Part shown: positions 16,498 through 25,385 of the stretch, in pieces
Layout of the letters: every line of letters starts with the position of its first letter
Numbering within the stretch: the first letter of the stretch is position 1
From: Paracoccaceae bacterium
Lineage (GTDB): Bacteria; Pseudomonadota; Alphaproteobacteria; Rhodobacterales; Rhodobacteraceae
NCBI GenBank assembly: GCA_028097405.1
Contig: JAOHEK010000024.1
Location: forward strand, 1-43,976
Length of the DNA: 43,976 nt
Direction of reading: 5' to 3'
The notes under the pieces: model-generated
Database searches by the model: none
What the model was told of the DNA's origin: nothing
What the model saw: only the letters and a program-made list of their open reading frames with translations
Program-made: the position numbers and the translations under genes

Positions 16498-17376
16498 CTA
16501 ACGTGTTTCGATCAAAGCGCTCTCAAAGAATGCTCGTGCACGGCCAGACCAACCTCGTGGAAGCCCGTGGCCGCCATCATGAAGGTCGAGGCGAACGGTA
16601 GAGCGCGTGCACGTCGCGTCCCATGTGCGGCTACGGAATGCGTCATCAATGTTAATGTCGTCGGGGTTTGAACGGCACCCGTTTGCCTCACGGGCCCTTT
16701 TCAGAATTTGCCAGACATCACCCTGATGTCGGTCGGGGGTGCCGCGCCCTTCCAAGGGCACTTGGCCGTCGGCAAAACCGTGCACTTGCATGACCGGCAA
16801 ACCCTTAAGACCGCTGCAGTCTGTGGCATTCGGACGGCGCAACGCGCCTGCGACACTCACCATTCCCGATAGTCTATGACCCTCTTTGCAGGCCAGCAAC
16901 CACGCCATCGAGCCGCCCGCAGAAAACCCGGCAGCGTAGAGACGATTAACGTCTAGATCAGCTCGCTGTTGTGCCGCTTCCAAAGCGGCGAGGGTGAACG
17001 CAACATCATCGCGCTCGGATCCGTCTCTGCCCGGAAAGAAAAACCGCGACGGGCCCCTGTTTGGCCGTGTCTGGCCGTTCGGGGCAAGCAAAGCATAGCC
17101 ATGCTCCAGAAAATCACGCTGCAAGCCCCCGGCCCGATGTATCGACGCCCCATTACTGTTCGCGCCATGAAACCAAACCAGTACGGGATAAGGGCCCGGA
17201 CCATCGGGCACCCTCAGGTAGTAGCTGCCATTTTCTATCTGACACGGTGTATCAGGCCCACAGTCCTGGGCTGCCGCGCCACTTGCAGCCCATGCCGTGA
17301 GGACCGCGAGAAGAAAGCGTATAGGGTCAATCCTTCTTACACGAGGTTTAGTCGCTTTTAGGCAACCGAGGCGCAT
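16498..17376 (-). CDS. LpqC/PHB-depolymerase-like secreted esterase
   Basis: 292 residues with a basic N-terminus, a hydrophobic stretch (FLLAVLTAWAASGAAAQ, about 21-37) and a cleavage-like AAA-QD site, so it is probably exported. It is an alpha/beta hydrolase of the poly(3-hydroxybutyrate) depolymerase/feruloyl esterase (LpqC, Esterase_phb) group. VLVWFHGANSNG supplies the oxyanion loop, AAGFSAGGS gives nucleophile Ser152, HGFADGQVPLEG the Asp (203), and DGGHGLPRGW the His (270). The natural substrate cannot be fixed. Its start lies 3 bases after the stop of the upstream metallo-hydrolase gene, so the two form a pair. A 12-bp CGTTAGCTAACG palindrome overlaps its stop. Confidence 0.82.
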   Translation of the reverse strand: MRLGCLKATKPRVRRIDPIRFLLAVLTAWAASGAAAQDCGPDTPCQIENGSYYLRVPDGPGPYPVLVWFHGANSNGASIHRAGGLQRDFLEHGYALLAPNGQTRPNRGPSRFFFPGRDGSERDDVAFTLAALEAAQQRADLDVNRLYAAGFSAGGSMAWLLACKEGHRLSGMVSVAGALRRPNATDCSGLKGLPVMQVHGFADGQVPLEGRGTPDRHQGDVWQILKRAREANGCRSNPDDINIDDAFRSRTWDATCTRSTVRLDLHDGGHGLPRGWSGRARAFFESALIETR

Positions 17377-17379
17377 AAA

Positions 17380-18213
17380 TCAGTTCACCGCACCACTTGC
17401 CTGCAACGATCGCGCCGTGCCCGAAATATTGGCCTCGCGCCAGTCGTCATAGCCCAGCCAGTCCGTGTAGCCGTCAAAGGTTAGTTCCTCCTGAAGCTCG
17501 GCCACGGTTTTTCCTGCGTTCAACCCGGCGAGCACTTCGGCGCGGAGTGTCTCCATATAAGTCACGACTTCGGCCACACTGTCATAATCGCCGACATTCC
17601 CATGTCCCGGTGACAGAATATCAAAATCAAGATCGCCGACAGCACGGACCTGATTGGTCCAGTCGTCGATGTTTGATCCCGGCATATCGCGGAAAGGCAA
17701 CCGGCGCGGGGCCATGGCATCAACAACAAAAGCCACGTTTTCAGGTCTGACGACAACAGCCATCAGATCGGTCCCGTGACCTTCGCCGAGAAAGGTGAAT
17801 TCGAATGTTTTGTCGCCAACCGTTAGGCTGTCCACGTCTGCCACGCGCCGGTCAACAAAAACGCCGACGATATCGTCCGGCGCTCTCTCGTGGGCGATCA
17901 CTTCAGCAGTATCGGCAAAGACCTCTCCGCCAGATGCGTGATCTGCATGGGAATGACTGTAAATCAGATGCGTGATTGGCGCGTCAGTGCGCTCTGCAAT
18001 TTCACCCTCGAGCCAAGATGATGCATCCGCATTGATCGGGTCGGCGACAACAACACCGGAGTTCGTGAACACGACAAGACCAAAGTGGTTGTTGTTTTGC
18101 CAACGATACACGTCGCCCGCGACATTGATCAGTGCACGCGTGGCGTCTTGCGCGGACGCGAGGCCCGAAATTGAAATCAACGTGACGATCAGAAATGCCA
18201 ATGCCTTCATCAT
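17380..18213 (-). CDS. Exported metallo-beta-lactamase-fold hydrolase
   Basis: 277 residues with an N-terminal signal peptide (MMKALAFLIVTLISISGLASA). It carries the MBL zinc motif HSHADH (87-92), with His146 in GEGHGTD, Asp165 in FVVDAM and His204 in LSPGHGN, so both metal sites look complete. It resembles periplasmic MBL-fold proteins (quinoprotein-relay/SoxH-like and class B-like) rather than a proven resistance enzyme. It is transcribed with the esterase gene that follows within 3 bases, suggesting joint periplasmic hydrolysis of some ester or lactone. A GGAGAAAAATG-type start supports the chosen methionine. Confidence 0.82.
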   Translation of the reverse strand: MMKALAFLIVTLISISGLASAQDATRALINVAGDVYRWQNNNHFGLVVFTNSGVVVADPINADASSWLEGEIAERTDAPITHLIYSHSHADHASGGEVFADTAEVIAHERAPDDIVGVFVDRRVADVDSLTVGDKTFEFTFLGEGHGTDLMAVVVRPENVAFVVDAMAPRRLPFRDMPGSNIDDWTNQVRAVGDLDFDILSPGHGNVGDYDSVAEVVTYMETLRAEVLAGLNAGKTVAELQEELTFDGYTDWLGYDDWREANISGTARSLQASGAVN

Positions 18214-18299
18214 TTTTCTCCTTTGTGGGTTGATCTGACCATTGAATATCGGTCCTCAACAAGCCAATCACTTTTCGATGAGCCGCCTACGCTCTGTTG

Positions 18300-18717
18300 C
18301 AGGAGTCTATTGGCACGTTGAGATGTACAGCCGCTCGTTTAAGCGCCCAGGGCAGAGGAATTCAGCCCCGACCATCAGCGGGTCTTTCATCCACTCCACG
18401 ACCTATGCCCGTGTGCCCTCCGAAACCTCAAAGCGCACTGGTTTTTGAATTTTTGCTTGGCAGAACGGATGCGCGCGCCTTGATCTGACCGGAAGCCATC
18501 ACATCGACGACCTTCATCCAGACGAGATCACAGCCGCGCATCTTGCTGTTGATGGCCATGTTAAAAGAGCGAGGTCGCGATGGTTATCGGCCAATTCGAG
18601 CCGCACGCGGATTGCCCATACGTGCCTGGGCTTCAGCGCGAGTTTTTGACCGACGATGCATCCTAAATTACAAGTGGGCCGAAGCGCGCGAATGGACGAT
18701 CAGTTCGGTACTTGCAT
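18300..18717 (-). pseudogene. Tyrosine recombinase, heavily decayed copy A
   Basis: From ATG 18717 the minus strand reads MQVPN, a stop, SSIRALRPT, then VGQKLALKPRHVWAIRVRLE. With several shifts it goes on through NHRDLALF, SKMRGCDLVWMKVVDVMASG, and finally RLNERLYISTCQ before a stop. It is clearly homologous over its whole length to the copy at 20365-20998, in the same orientation, but it has many stops and indels. The catalytic C-terminal third (HxxR...GH...Y) is missing. It lies directly upstream of the metallo-hydrolase gene. Confidence 0.7.
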
Positions 18718-18796
18718 GATTGATCCTCCGATCCGCCATACCTACATCATACACCCTTCAACTATCACTTTGCAAAACTCCATGCATCTTTCCCGG

Positions 18797-19597
18797 TGAA
18801 GTAGTCATCGTGACCAGCTCGCCCAGAAGAACGACTACAACGATGCAGCGGCTGCGCTGCTACCGAACTTGAAGGCCGTGTCCGAGAAGACGCAGGACCA
18901 GCTCGACTTACAGGCATTGCATCGTGTGCGTTCACTTCTGGTGTCGCGTCGGACGGCAACCATCAATCAGATCCGCGCCTTTCTGATCGAACAAGGGATC
19001 ACGGTTCGCAAAGGCCTGCGCGCTTTGAAGAATCCCTTTGAGACGATCCTGGAGGAGCGCAAAGACGAGATATCAACCCGGATGCGTTCGATCCTGATCG
19101 GCCTTTACGGCGACTGGATATGGATGGATGACCGCATCGATAAGGTCTCAAAGGAGATCGAAGAGATTAGTCGAACCGAGCAGAACTGCGTGAATGTCAT
19201 GAGGATCCCTGGCATTGGCCCGATGATTTCCACGGCGATGGTAGCGGCGGTTGGTGAAGGCGAGGCCTTTGATCGCGGACGGGACTTTGCAGCTTGGGTC
19301 GGGTTGGCGCCCCGGCAATGCAGCACTGGAGGACGAACGATCTTGGGTCGTATCTCAAAACGAGGTAGCCGATATCTACGGATGCTGTTCGTCCAAGCGG
19401 CAAAAGTCATTATGATGCGGCCACATCGGTGGCTCGATTTTAGCTTTGGTGAGTGGTTGATAAGTGCCTCCGAACGTATGCACCGCAACAAAGCTGCTGT
19501 CGCATTGGCCAACAAGCTCGCGCGGATGGCGTGGAGCATCTTGAGACATAAAACGGCGTTTGACCTGCCAAGAGACGAGGTTGCTATCGGCGTCTGA
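18797..19597 (+). pseudogene. IS110-family transposase, C-terminal two-thirds
   Basis: The open frame runs about 266 codons from QKNDYNDAAAA at about 18825, through LDLQALHRVRSLLVSRRTA to ILRHKTAFDLP. It contains the Transposase_20 domain of IS110 elements: VMRIPGIGPMISTAMVAAVG, AAWVGLAPRQCSTGGRTILG and ISKRGSRYLRMLFVQ. The DEDD catalytic N-terminus is absent, and the join near 18845 (ALLPNLKAV where AEAATRPNLKAV-like is expected) suggests a small internal change as well. The first methionine is at 18869, but this is not a genuine start. Transposition function must be lost. Confidence 0.8.
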
Positions 19598-19844
19598 TAG
19601 ACCCGCAGCAGTCCAAAGGAGTTCGCGATAGATAGCAAAGCATGGAACGGAAAAATTATGCCCCCAGAATCTGACGGCCCAAATGGTCATAATCGACCTG
19701 TCCGCCAATGAGATAACGGCGCGTGCGTAACCCCAACAAGGCCACGACCCGCGTGTCGATAAACAGGCCGGTTACATATGAGCGACCTCCGAGAACATGC
19801 CAGAAAATCATTTGCGAACAGCAGCCGGTACATACATTGGGCCG
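19598..19844. other. Non-coding flank of the IS110 fragment
   Basis: The 3' flank of the IS110 fragment. I see no gene and no clear inverted repeat here. Confidence 0.3.
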
Positions 19845-20156
19845 TTAGCGCGCCTTGTTCCCCCAAGCCCTGCTGGATCGTATGGGACTCTCGTAGGGCA
19901 GACGCTGCAATTCACCATCTCCCTTCTGTTCAATCATTTTCACAGGCATTCCGCTTTCGCGTCGTAGTGATGGGAAAATACGCCGCAGTATCGTAATTCC
20001 CAGAAAACGGAGTGCGACAACCATACCCACGAAAAGTGCAACGCCCGTCAGCAATGATGCAATTCCGATGTCAACGCACGCACCATCAGCGCCGAGCAAT
20101 ACGGCTTCTACAATACTGACTGTTTCACTGCATTCAGTTGTCTCAAACATCCTCAA
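19845..20156 (-). CDS. Small hypothetical membrane protein
   Basis: 103 residues from an ATG preceded by a purine-rich GGGCGTTGAGG. One clear membrane segment (IGIASLLTGVALFVGMVVALRFLGI, about 30-54) is followed by a basic ILRRIFPSLRRE stretch and a polar tail. I do not recognise a family. It may be a real single-pass protein or the cut start of a larger one. It stands between the IS110 fragment and the second recombinase pseudogene, so it may be cargo of a lost element. Confidence 0.35.
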   Translation of the reverse strand: MRMFETTECSETVSIVEAVLLGADGACVDIGIASLLTGVALFVGMVVALRFLGITILRRIFPSLRRESGMPVKMIEQKGDGELQRLPYESPIRSSRAWGNKAR

Positions 20157-20364
20157 CGCCCATCCTGCCTTTAGCCATGACTAGTGCTGGAATTGGACAA
20201 ATCTATGACGTCCGAGGATGCGGCGCTGCGACATTGGCTAGAGACGCCCACGTCGACAAGGTTTGCACTTTCGCAGTAAAGACCGCTTTGACAGGCTGCA
20301 TCGCGGCATTTCGAACTCGAGGTCAAAGTCGGCTTTGCGCCGTCCTTACGAACGGCCCGCATTC

Positions 20365-20998
20365 CTAGATTTCGATGGCCTCTGAGATAGCCAGTGCGTC
20401 TTCCAGTTCAACGCCGAGATATCGCACTTTGCTGTCCATCTTGGTGTGACCCAGCAAAAGCTGTACAGCGCGCAGGTTGCCCGTTTTCTTGTAGATTTGT
20501 GTGACTCTCGTTCGGCGCATTGAATGCGTACCAAAGGTGGTCGCCTCATGACCGATCGACGTGACCCAATCGCGGACAATCCGCGCATATTGTCGCGTTT
20601 AGATGTGCAGGCGCTCTTGGAATCAGCCTGGCCAGAGATATTCCGATCCAACCATCAACGGATCTTCCATCCATTTGGCAACCGATGTGCGCGTTCCCTT
20701 AGAGATCTCGAAACGTACAGGCTTTTGGGGCTTGTTCTGCATGACAGAAGCACGTTCTTTGATCTGTCCAGACGCCACGACGTCGACAACTTGCATCCGG
20801 ACCAAATCGCAGCCCCGCAACTTGCTATCAATGGCCCTGTTGAAAAGAGCGAGATCGCGATAGTTTTCAGCAAGCTCCAAGTCGCACACGGATTGCCCAA
20901 ACATGTTTCGGTTTCAACGGGCGTTTCTACCCAACAATGCGCCCCTTCGTCCAAGCTGGGCGCAACGCGCGAATGGCAGGTAAGTTTGGTGTTTGCAT
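20365..20998 (-). pseudogene. Tyrosine recombinase (phage-type integrase), copy B with premature stops
   Basis: From ATG 20998 the reading is MQTPNLPAIRALRPAWTKGR then IVG, a TAG where the sister copy has CAG (Gln), and KRPLKPKHVWAIRVRL. A one-base shift follows, then ELAENYRDLALFNRAIDSKL and RGCDLVRMQVVDVVASGQIK. Two further in-frame stops fall in PG*FQERLHI*TRQYARIV. The end is intact: GTHSMRRTRVTQIYKKTGN, LLGHTKMDSKVRYLGVE, with the catalytic HxxR, GH and Tyr of tyrosine recombinases. So the gene is nearly complete (about 205 residues) but silenced by three nonsense codons and a frameshift. An IS3 element sits 32 bases upstream of its start. Confidence 0.82.
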
Positions 20999-21090
20999 GA
21001 CTGATCCTCCGATCCGCCATACCCTCCCACAGAGGTGGTCCTAGATTTTAGACCAGTTTGCAGCCGTTTTAAGATGGATCATGGGTTCAT

Positions 21091-21921
21091 TTAGGCTGCT
21101 ATTCTCATGGATACTGTTTTGCTGTCATAAGCCTCATCGGGGGTCAATATGCCGTGCGTCGAATGCGGGCGCTCGGAGTTGTAGTAGGTCAGCGATTTGC
21201 CGATCCCAGCCCGCATTTCGGATCCCGTTTCAAAGGCGTTCAGATAGACACACTCGTATTTCAACGACCGCCACAGCCGTTCGATCATCCGGTTGTCGCG
21301 CCATGCGCCTTTACCGTCCATGCTGATCTTGATGTCCGCGTCGACCAGCACGTCGATCCAAGCGCCGCTGGTGAACTGACTGCCCTGATCGGTGTTGAAG
21401 ATTTCCGGCTTGCTGTGTTTGGCGAGGGCTTCTTTCAAAGCCTCCACACAGAAGTCCGCGTCCATGCTGTTGGACAGTCGCCAGGCCAGCACCTTACGGC
21501 TGTACCAATCCATAATCGCCACGAGATACAGAAAGCCCCGGCGCATTGGTATGTAGGTGATGTCTGCGCACCAAACCTGGTTCGGGCGATCAATCACCAT
21601 ATTGCGCAACAGGTATGGCCAGATCTTATGCTGCGGATGCTTCTTGCTTGTGTTGGGCTCCTGGTAGATCGGCACCAACCGCATAAGTCGCATTAACCGG
21701 CGCACGCGGTGCCGCCCGCACTTGTGCCCATTGCGCTTCATGTGCCGAACCATCTGCCGCGAGCCGTACCACGGTGTTTCCAAGAACTGCTTGTCGATGA
21801 TTTTCATGAACCGCAGGTTCGCGGCGCTTTCACCAACGGACTGGTAGTAAAGCCGCGACCGTGACAGCTGCAACAGTTCGCACTGTTTACGCATGCTTAA
21901 CCTATGATCCCAGCTCACCAT
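21091..21921 (-). CDS. IS3-family transposase OrfB (DDE integrase part)
   Basis: 276 residues with an HTH_21-like region (MKIIDKQFLETPWYGSRQMV) and an rve integrase core: VWCADITYIPM (first Asp), IFNTDQGSQFTS (second Asp) and MIERLWRSLKYE (Glu), giving a complete DDE triad. It is normally made as an OrfAB fusion by -1 frameshifting on the A6 run (21921-21926 on the minus strand), where orfA ends and this frame begins. The ATG at 21921 is the first methionine rather than a proven start. Confidence 0.9.
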   Translation of the reverse strand: MVSWDHRLSMRKQCELLQLSRSRLYYQSVGESAANLRFMKIIDKQFLETPWYGSRQMVRHMKRNGHKCGRHRVRRLMRLMRLVPIYQEPNTSKKHPQHKIWPYLLRNMVIDRPNQVWCADITYIPMRRGFLYLVAIMDWYSRKVLAWRLSNSMDADFCVEALKEALAKHSKPEIFNTDQGSQFTSGAWIDVLVDADIKISMDGKGAWRDNRMIERLWRSLKYECVYLNAFETGSEMRAGIGKSLTYYNSERPHSTHGILTPDEAYDSKTVSMRIAA

Positions 21922-22223
21922 TTTTTGCCTCGCGTCCCGAGCAACTGGTGCGAGGCATTGGCCAAAAAATCCCGCTCGACCACTAATTGGCCAATCTTAG
22001 AGTGCAACTTGTCGACGTCAGCGGCACTCACCCCCTCGGGCGCTAAACCTTTGCGGGCAAAGGCAGTCGCCATGTTTTCTATGGCAGCCCGTTTCCATGT
22101 GCCTATCTGCGTCGGATGAACCCCGTATTTCTTGGACAGCTCCGCCAGCGTCATCTCCTCGCGGATCGCCTCAAGCGCAACCTTGGCCTTAAACTCAGGT
22201 GAATGGTTCTTTCGTTTCTTCAT
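21915..22223 (-). CDS. IS3-family transposase OrfA (helix-turn-helix part)
   Basis: 102 residues beginning MKKRKNHSPEFKAKVALEAI, the HTH_Tnp_1 domain, with LAELSKKYGVHPTQIGTWKR as the recognition helix region. A leucine-zipper-like stretch (VDKLHSKIGQLVVERDFLA) follows. It binds the IS ends. It ends seven bases inside orfB after the slippery A run, the usual IS3 arrangement. Confidence 0.9.
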   Translation of the reverse strand: MKKRKNHSPEFKAKVALEAIREEMTLAELSKKYGVHPTQIGTWKRAAIENMATAFARKGLAPEGVSAADVDKLHSKIGQLVVERDFLANASHQLLGTRGKKW

Positions 22224-22292
22224 TTTGGATCACTTCTTTCGTCATGCGATCCACCTTAACGACTGGCCTGAATTTCCGCGACCACCTCTCAC

Positions 22293-22611
22293 ATCGACAT
22301 CCCGACTTTGAGAATGCATCCTAACACATGATGCTGCGGCGCATCCGATGACCGCAATGAGCCCAATATGCCTTCTTTCTGTGCCGCCGCGAATGTCCGG
22401 TTTAAGAAATACTAACGAATTGGTCTTCGGGATTTCGGCCGTTCCCGATATTTAGAGGTTGCATGCCGAAATGTTGTTCGGCCCACAGTCATATGACTTG
22501 CTTTTCCAGAACGATTTCGGCGGTGAATTTTTTTTTCGGTCCAGTCATTCGAATGAATGCAAGCGGGAAGAGCGGCCCTATGAACCTAGGAGAGTTGTCC
22601 GGGTCTCTTCT
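22293..22611. other. Intergenic region, no gene seen
   Basis: About 320 bases between the IS3 element and the 3' end of the LysR gene. There is no credible frame. A fragment near 22390 (GAATGTCCGGTTTAAG) resembles short sequences seen near 30570, possibly a dispersed intergenic repeat. Confidence 0.35.
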
Positions 22612-23550
22612 TTAGTTGGTTGTCGCCAAGTGCAAAGCCGGTAATTCCTTGGCAACGTAGTCGCGCATGTGAGCCGTAAATGCAGCGAGCAACGGGCTTT
22701 CAAGTCGATTTGTTGGTGAAACCATACCGACTGAAGTGGATGAAAGCGTAAGTTGCACAGGTAGCTCGGCTAACCCGCTGTTCTCATCCGTGTGACGGAG
22801 CGCATACCTCGGCAGCACTGTCAAAAAGTCGGTGTGGCGCAGCATCTCTAATATGGCTCCAGCAGACCCACTTTGAAACGCAACTTTCAGATTTCTGACA
22901 CCAAGATACGTTAGCGCCGTAGCCATGTCAGACTGTAACTGACTCTCGTCTGCATGGCTAACCCAAGTGGCTTTTTCAAGATCGTCCGCAGTGATCGTGC
23001 TTTGTTTAAGCAACCAATGATCCGCGCGCCCTGCAATAACATGTGCGTCTTGGAACAAGGGCTCGACGGACAAGTCCTCGTTCGATGCTGTCAGCAAGCG
23101 CAACGGGCAAATAATCACGTCCAACTGGTTCAGTAAAACCCGACGCTCAAGTTGCGGAAAATATTCCGAGACAAGCTTGACCTCAATTTCGGGGCGATGT
23201 TGCAAGAAACTGGAAATGGCTTCGCCCACCAACCGCTGACACAAGAACGGCGGTGCGCCGATCTTGAGCTCTCCGCTCATGCCCTCCAAAACAATCTGCA
23301 CATCTTCCAGCGCCCGCTGCCGTGTAGATTTTATGGTGCGCCCATGATTGGCCAGTTTTTTACACACCTCGGTTGGCATCAATGGGCGGCGGCTGCGCTC
23401 GAACAGCGGTGTGCCGATCCTGATTTCGAGGTCCGTAATCATACGACTAAGTGCCGACTGCGATGTTCCCAAGCGATTGGCCGCCTCATTGAACGTGCCG
23501 AATTCAAGGATGGCCGCAAGCTGCTCTAGATGTCTGGGATCGATGTTCAT
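22612..23550 (-). CDS. LysR-family transcriptional regulator
   Basis: 312 residues, normal length. The N-terminal winged helix-turn-helix (GTFNEAANRLGTSQSALSRM, about 18-37, then EIRIGTPLFERSRRPLMPTE) is followed by a LysR substrate-binding domain. It is transcribed away from the sulfatase/TRAP/monooxygenase genes across a 180-base gap, the classic layout of an activator controlling its divergent neighbour. The co-inducer is probably the transported compound or its product. No damage seen. Confidence 0.9.
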   Translation of the reverse strand: MNIDPRHLEQLAAILEFGTFNEAANRLGTSQSALSRMITDLEIRIGTPLFERSRRPLMPTEVCKKLANHGRTIKSTRQRALEDVQIVLEGMSGELKIGAPPFLCQRLVGEAISSFLQHRPEIEVKLVSEYFPQLERRVLLNQLDVIICPLRLLTASNEDLSVEPLFQDAHVIAGRADHWLLKQSTITADDLEKATWVSHADESQLQSDMATALTYLGVRNLKVAFQSGSAGAILEMLRHTDFLTVLPRYALRHTDENSGLAELPVQLTLSSTSVGMVSPTNRLESPLLAAFTAHMRDYVAKELPALHLATTN

Positions 23551-23730
23551 GTCAAAATCGCAAGTTAAGTTGTTGAATCATGACTAGACGGATATGTTTT
23601 AAGCGTCAAAGCTAAACGAACGGCAGTTTGAAACACATTTGTTCTGGGAGGAGCATGCTCGTGAAACCTGATGGCGACATTTGGGGTGGTCCGCTTTCCG
23701 GCGCGCGAAACCCGTCGTGTTTGTGCGCAT
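23551..23730. promoter_or_regulatory. LysR-sulfatase divergent control region
   Basis: A 180-base divergent gap. A strong GGGAGGAG ribosome-binding-like sequence lies at 23646-23653, but the methionine codons right after it (23655) are out of frame with the sulfatase. The in-frame ATG at 23671 is too far away, so the true translation start of the sulfatase (23671 or 23731) is not settled. No clear T-N11-A box was singled out. Confidence 0.4.
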
Positions 23731-25362
23731 ATGTCTAAGGACCGCAAGAACGTTCTTTTCATAATGGCTGACCAGCTTCGTTGGGATTATCTGAGCTGTT
23801 ATGGCGCTGAACACATAGACACGCCTAATCTGGATTGGTTGGCCTCTAAGGGGGTCCGGTTCAATAAGACCTATGTGCAATCCCCGATCTGCGGGCCCAG
23901 CCGTATGTGCTTTTACACCGGACGATATGTCCGCTCGCACGGGTCGTCCTGGAATGGATTTCCGCTGCGGATCGGTGAGCCGACCCTAGGGGATCACTTG
24001 CGCGAAATCGGGGCGAAATGCTCGTTGGTGGGCAAGACGCATATGACGCCAGATCGCGAAGGCATGAAACGATTGGGGATTTCACCTGAAAGCGCCATTG
24101 GCGCCCTGGTTTCCGAATGTGGATTTGACATTAAGGTGCGCGATGACGGCACCAATCCCACGGCCTATCCCAATCGTTGTGGTGAGGATTATGACCAGTA
24201 TCTGCGCGACCACGGGATGGATGGCGAAAATCCTTGGGAGGAATGGGCAAACACAGCAATTGGTCCTGACGGCGAGATGCGATCGGGCTGGCTTTTGGAC
24301 AACGCACCGTTGGCGGCCCGCGTGCCGAAAGAACACTCTGAAACCGCGTGGCTCACGACACGGGGCATCGAATACATAGAAGAACAGGGCGATCAACCTT
24401 GGTTGTGCCACCTGAGTTACATCAAACCACATTGGCCATTTCTGGCCCCTGCGCCCTACAACGATATGTACACGGCACAAGACCTTCCGACCGTCAATCG
24501 CAGCGACGCGGAACGCGAAACCGAACATCCCTTGATGCAGGCGTGGATGAACATGCGGGTTTGCAAGACAATGTCGAAAGACGAGGTGCGCGACTTGGTA
24601 GCGCCGTGTTACATGGGTCTGATCAAAGAACTCGACGATCACATGGGCCGCCTTTTTTCTTACCTACGCGAAAGTGGTCGCATGGAGGATACGATGATCG
24701 TGTTCTGCTCTGATCATGGCGACAACATGGGCGATCACTGGCTGGGTGAGAAAGACCTGTTTTACGACTGCTCGGCGCGCATTCCGCTTTTGGTTTATGA
24801 TCCCTGCGCTGAAGCAGACGCGACCCGTGGCACAAGCAACGACGCGTTGGTGGAAGCGATTGATCTTGCCCCGACCTTCCTTGAGTTCATGGGCGGGCAG
24901 GCCAAACCGCATATTCTGGAAGGCAGGTCCCTCATTCCATTGCTGCATGACCGGGAGACCGACTGGAGAAGCTTTGCGGTGTCGGAGTACGATTATTCCA
25001 CCCGCGATGCGCGTCAGGACGTCGGGGTGGATCAATCCGATGCACGCCTGACCATGATTTTTGATGGCCGTTGGAAATACACATATGTCGAGAAGATGGA
25101 CCCAATGCTCTTTGATCTTCAAAGCGACCCGGGCGAGTTGCGCGATCTGGGCACCGACCCCGACTTTGCGGGCGAGGTCGCGCGGCTTCAGGCGCTTCAT
25201 TTTGAATGGACGCGCCGCCATCACAACCGAATTACCCGCACGGCAGAGGCGGTCAACAAGATGGCTGCAAATAAAGAGCCACCCGGTATACTGATCGGGT
25301 TTCGGGACAAAGAAGAACTTGAGAGTGAGGGACGGGCTTTGCCAGACCACACGATTGGATAA
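23731..25362 (+). CDS. Sulfatase / phosphonate monoester hydrolase-like enzyme
   Basis: 543 residues from ATG 23731, chosen because MSKDRKNVLFIMADQLRWD is the usual family start; an in-frame ATG 20 codons earlier adds an atypical leader. The maturation signature C54-G-P-S-R58 (PICGPSRMCFYTGRY) indicates a cysteine-type sulfatase activated by formylglycine-generating enzyme. Asp14 and FCSDHGDNMGDHWLGEK supply metal and active-site residues. KEHSETAWLT and SYIKPHWPFLAPAPYNDMY recall the arylsulfatase/phosphonate monoesterase branch. There is no signal peptide, so it acts in the cytoplasm, probably on an imported ester. It starts an apparent operon with the TAXI transporter. Substrate (sulfate ester versus phosphonate or phosphodiester) is unknown. 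Confidence 0.85.
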   Translation: MSKDRKNVLFIMADQLRWDYLSCYGAEHIDTPNLDWLASKGVRFNKTYVQSPICGPSRMCFYTGRYVRSHGSSWNGFPLRIGEPTLGDHLREIGAKCSLVGKTHMTPDREGMKRLGISPESAIGALVSECGFDIKVRDDGTNPTAYPNRCGEDYDQYLRDHGMDGENPWEEWANTAIGPDGEMRSGWLLDNAPLAARVPKEHSETAWLTTRGIEYIEEQGDQPWLCHLSYIKPHWPFLAPAPYNDMYTAQDLPTVNRSDAERETEHPLMQAWMNMRVCKTMSKDEVRDLVAPCYMGLIKELDDHMGRLFSYLRESGRMEDTMIVFCSDHGDNMGDHWLGEKDLFYDCSARIPLLVYDPCAEADATRGTSNDALVEAIDLAPTFLEFMGGQAKPHILEGRSLIPLLHDRETDWRSFAVSEYDYSTRDARQDVGVDQSDARLTMIFDGRWKYTYVEKMDPMLFDLQSDPGELRDLGTDPDFAGEVARLQALHFEWTRRHHNRITRTAEAVNKMAANKEPPGILIGFRDKEELESEGRALPDHTIG

Positions 25363-25385
25363 ACAGACTGTATGGGAGGAACATC

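Larger units (their letters stand above)
21031..22289 (-). mobile_element. Complete IS3-family insertion sequence, 1259 bp
   Basis: The ends are imperfect inverted repeats starting AGAGGTGGTC (21031) and GACCACCTCT (ending 22289), with further matching inside. Both are flanked by the 3-bp duplication CAC (21028-21030 and 22290-22292), as expected for IS3 elements. It encodes two overlapping genes, orfA and orfB, on the minus strand, both intact. It inserted just upstream of the recombinase pseudogene. The clean duplication suggests a recent, possibly active insertion. Confidence 0.9.

Noticed and set aside
20171..20362. Minus-strand open frame of 63 codons next to the recombinase
   Set aside because: Low-complexity Ser-rich product, no ribosome binding site; probably part of a dispersed intergenic repeat.
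24664..25350. Minus-strand open frame of 228 codons
   Set aside because: Antisense to the sulfatase, whose domain similarity is clear.
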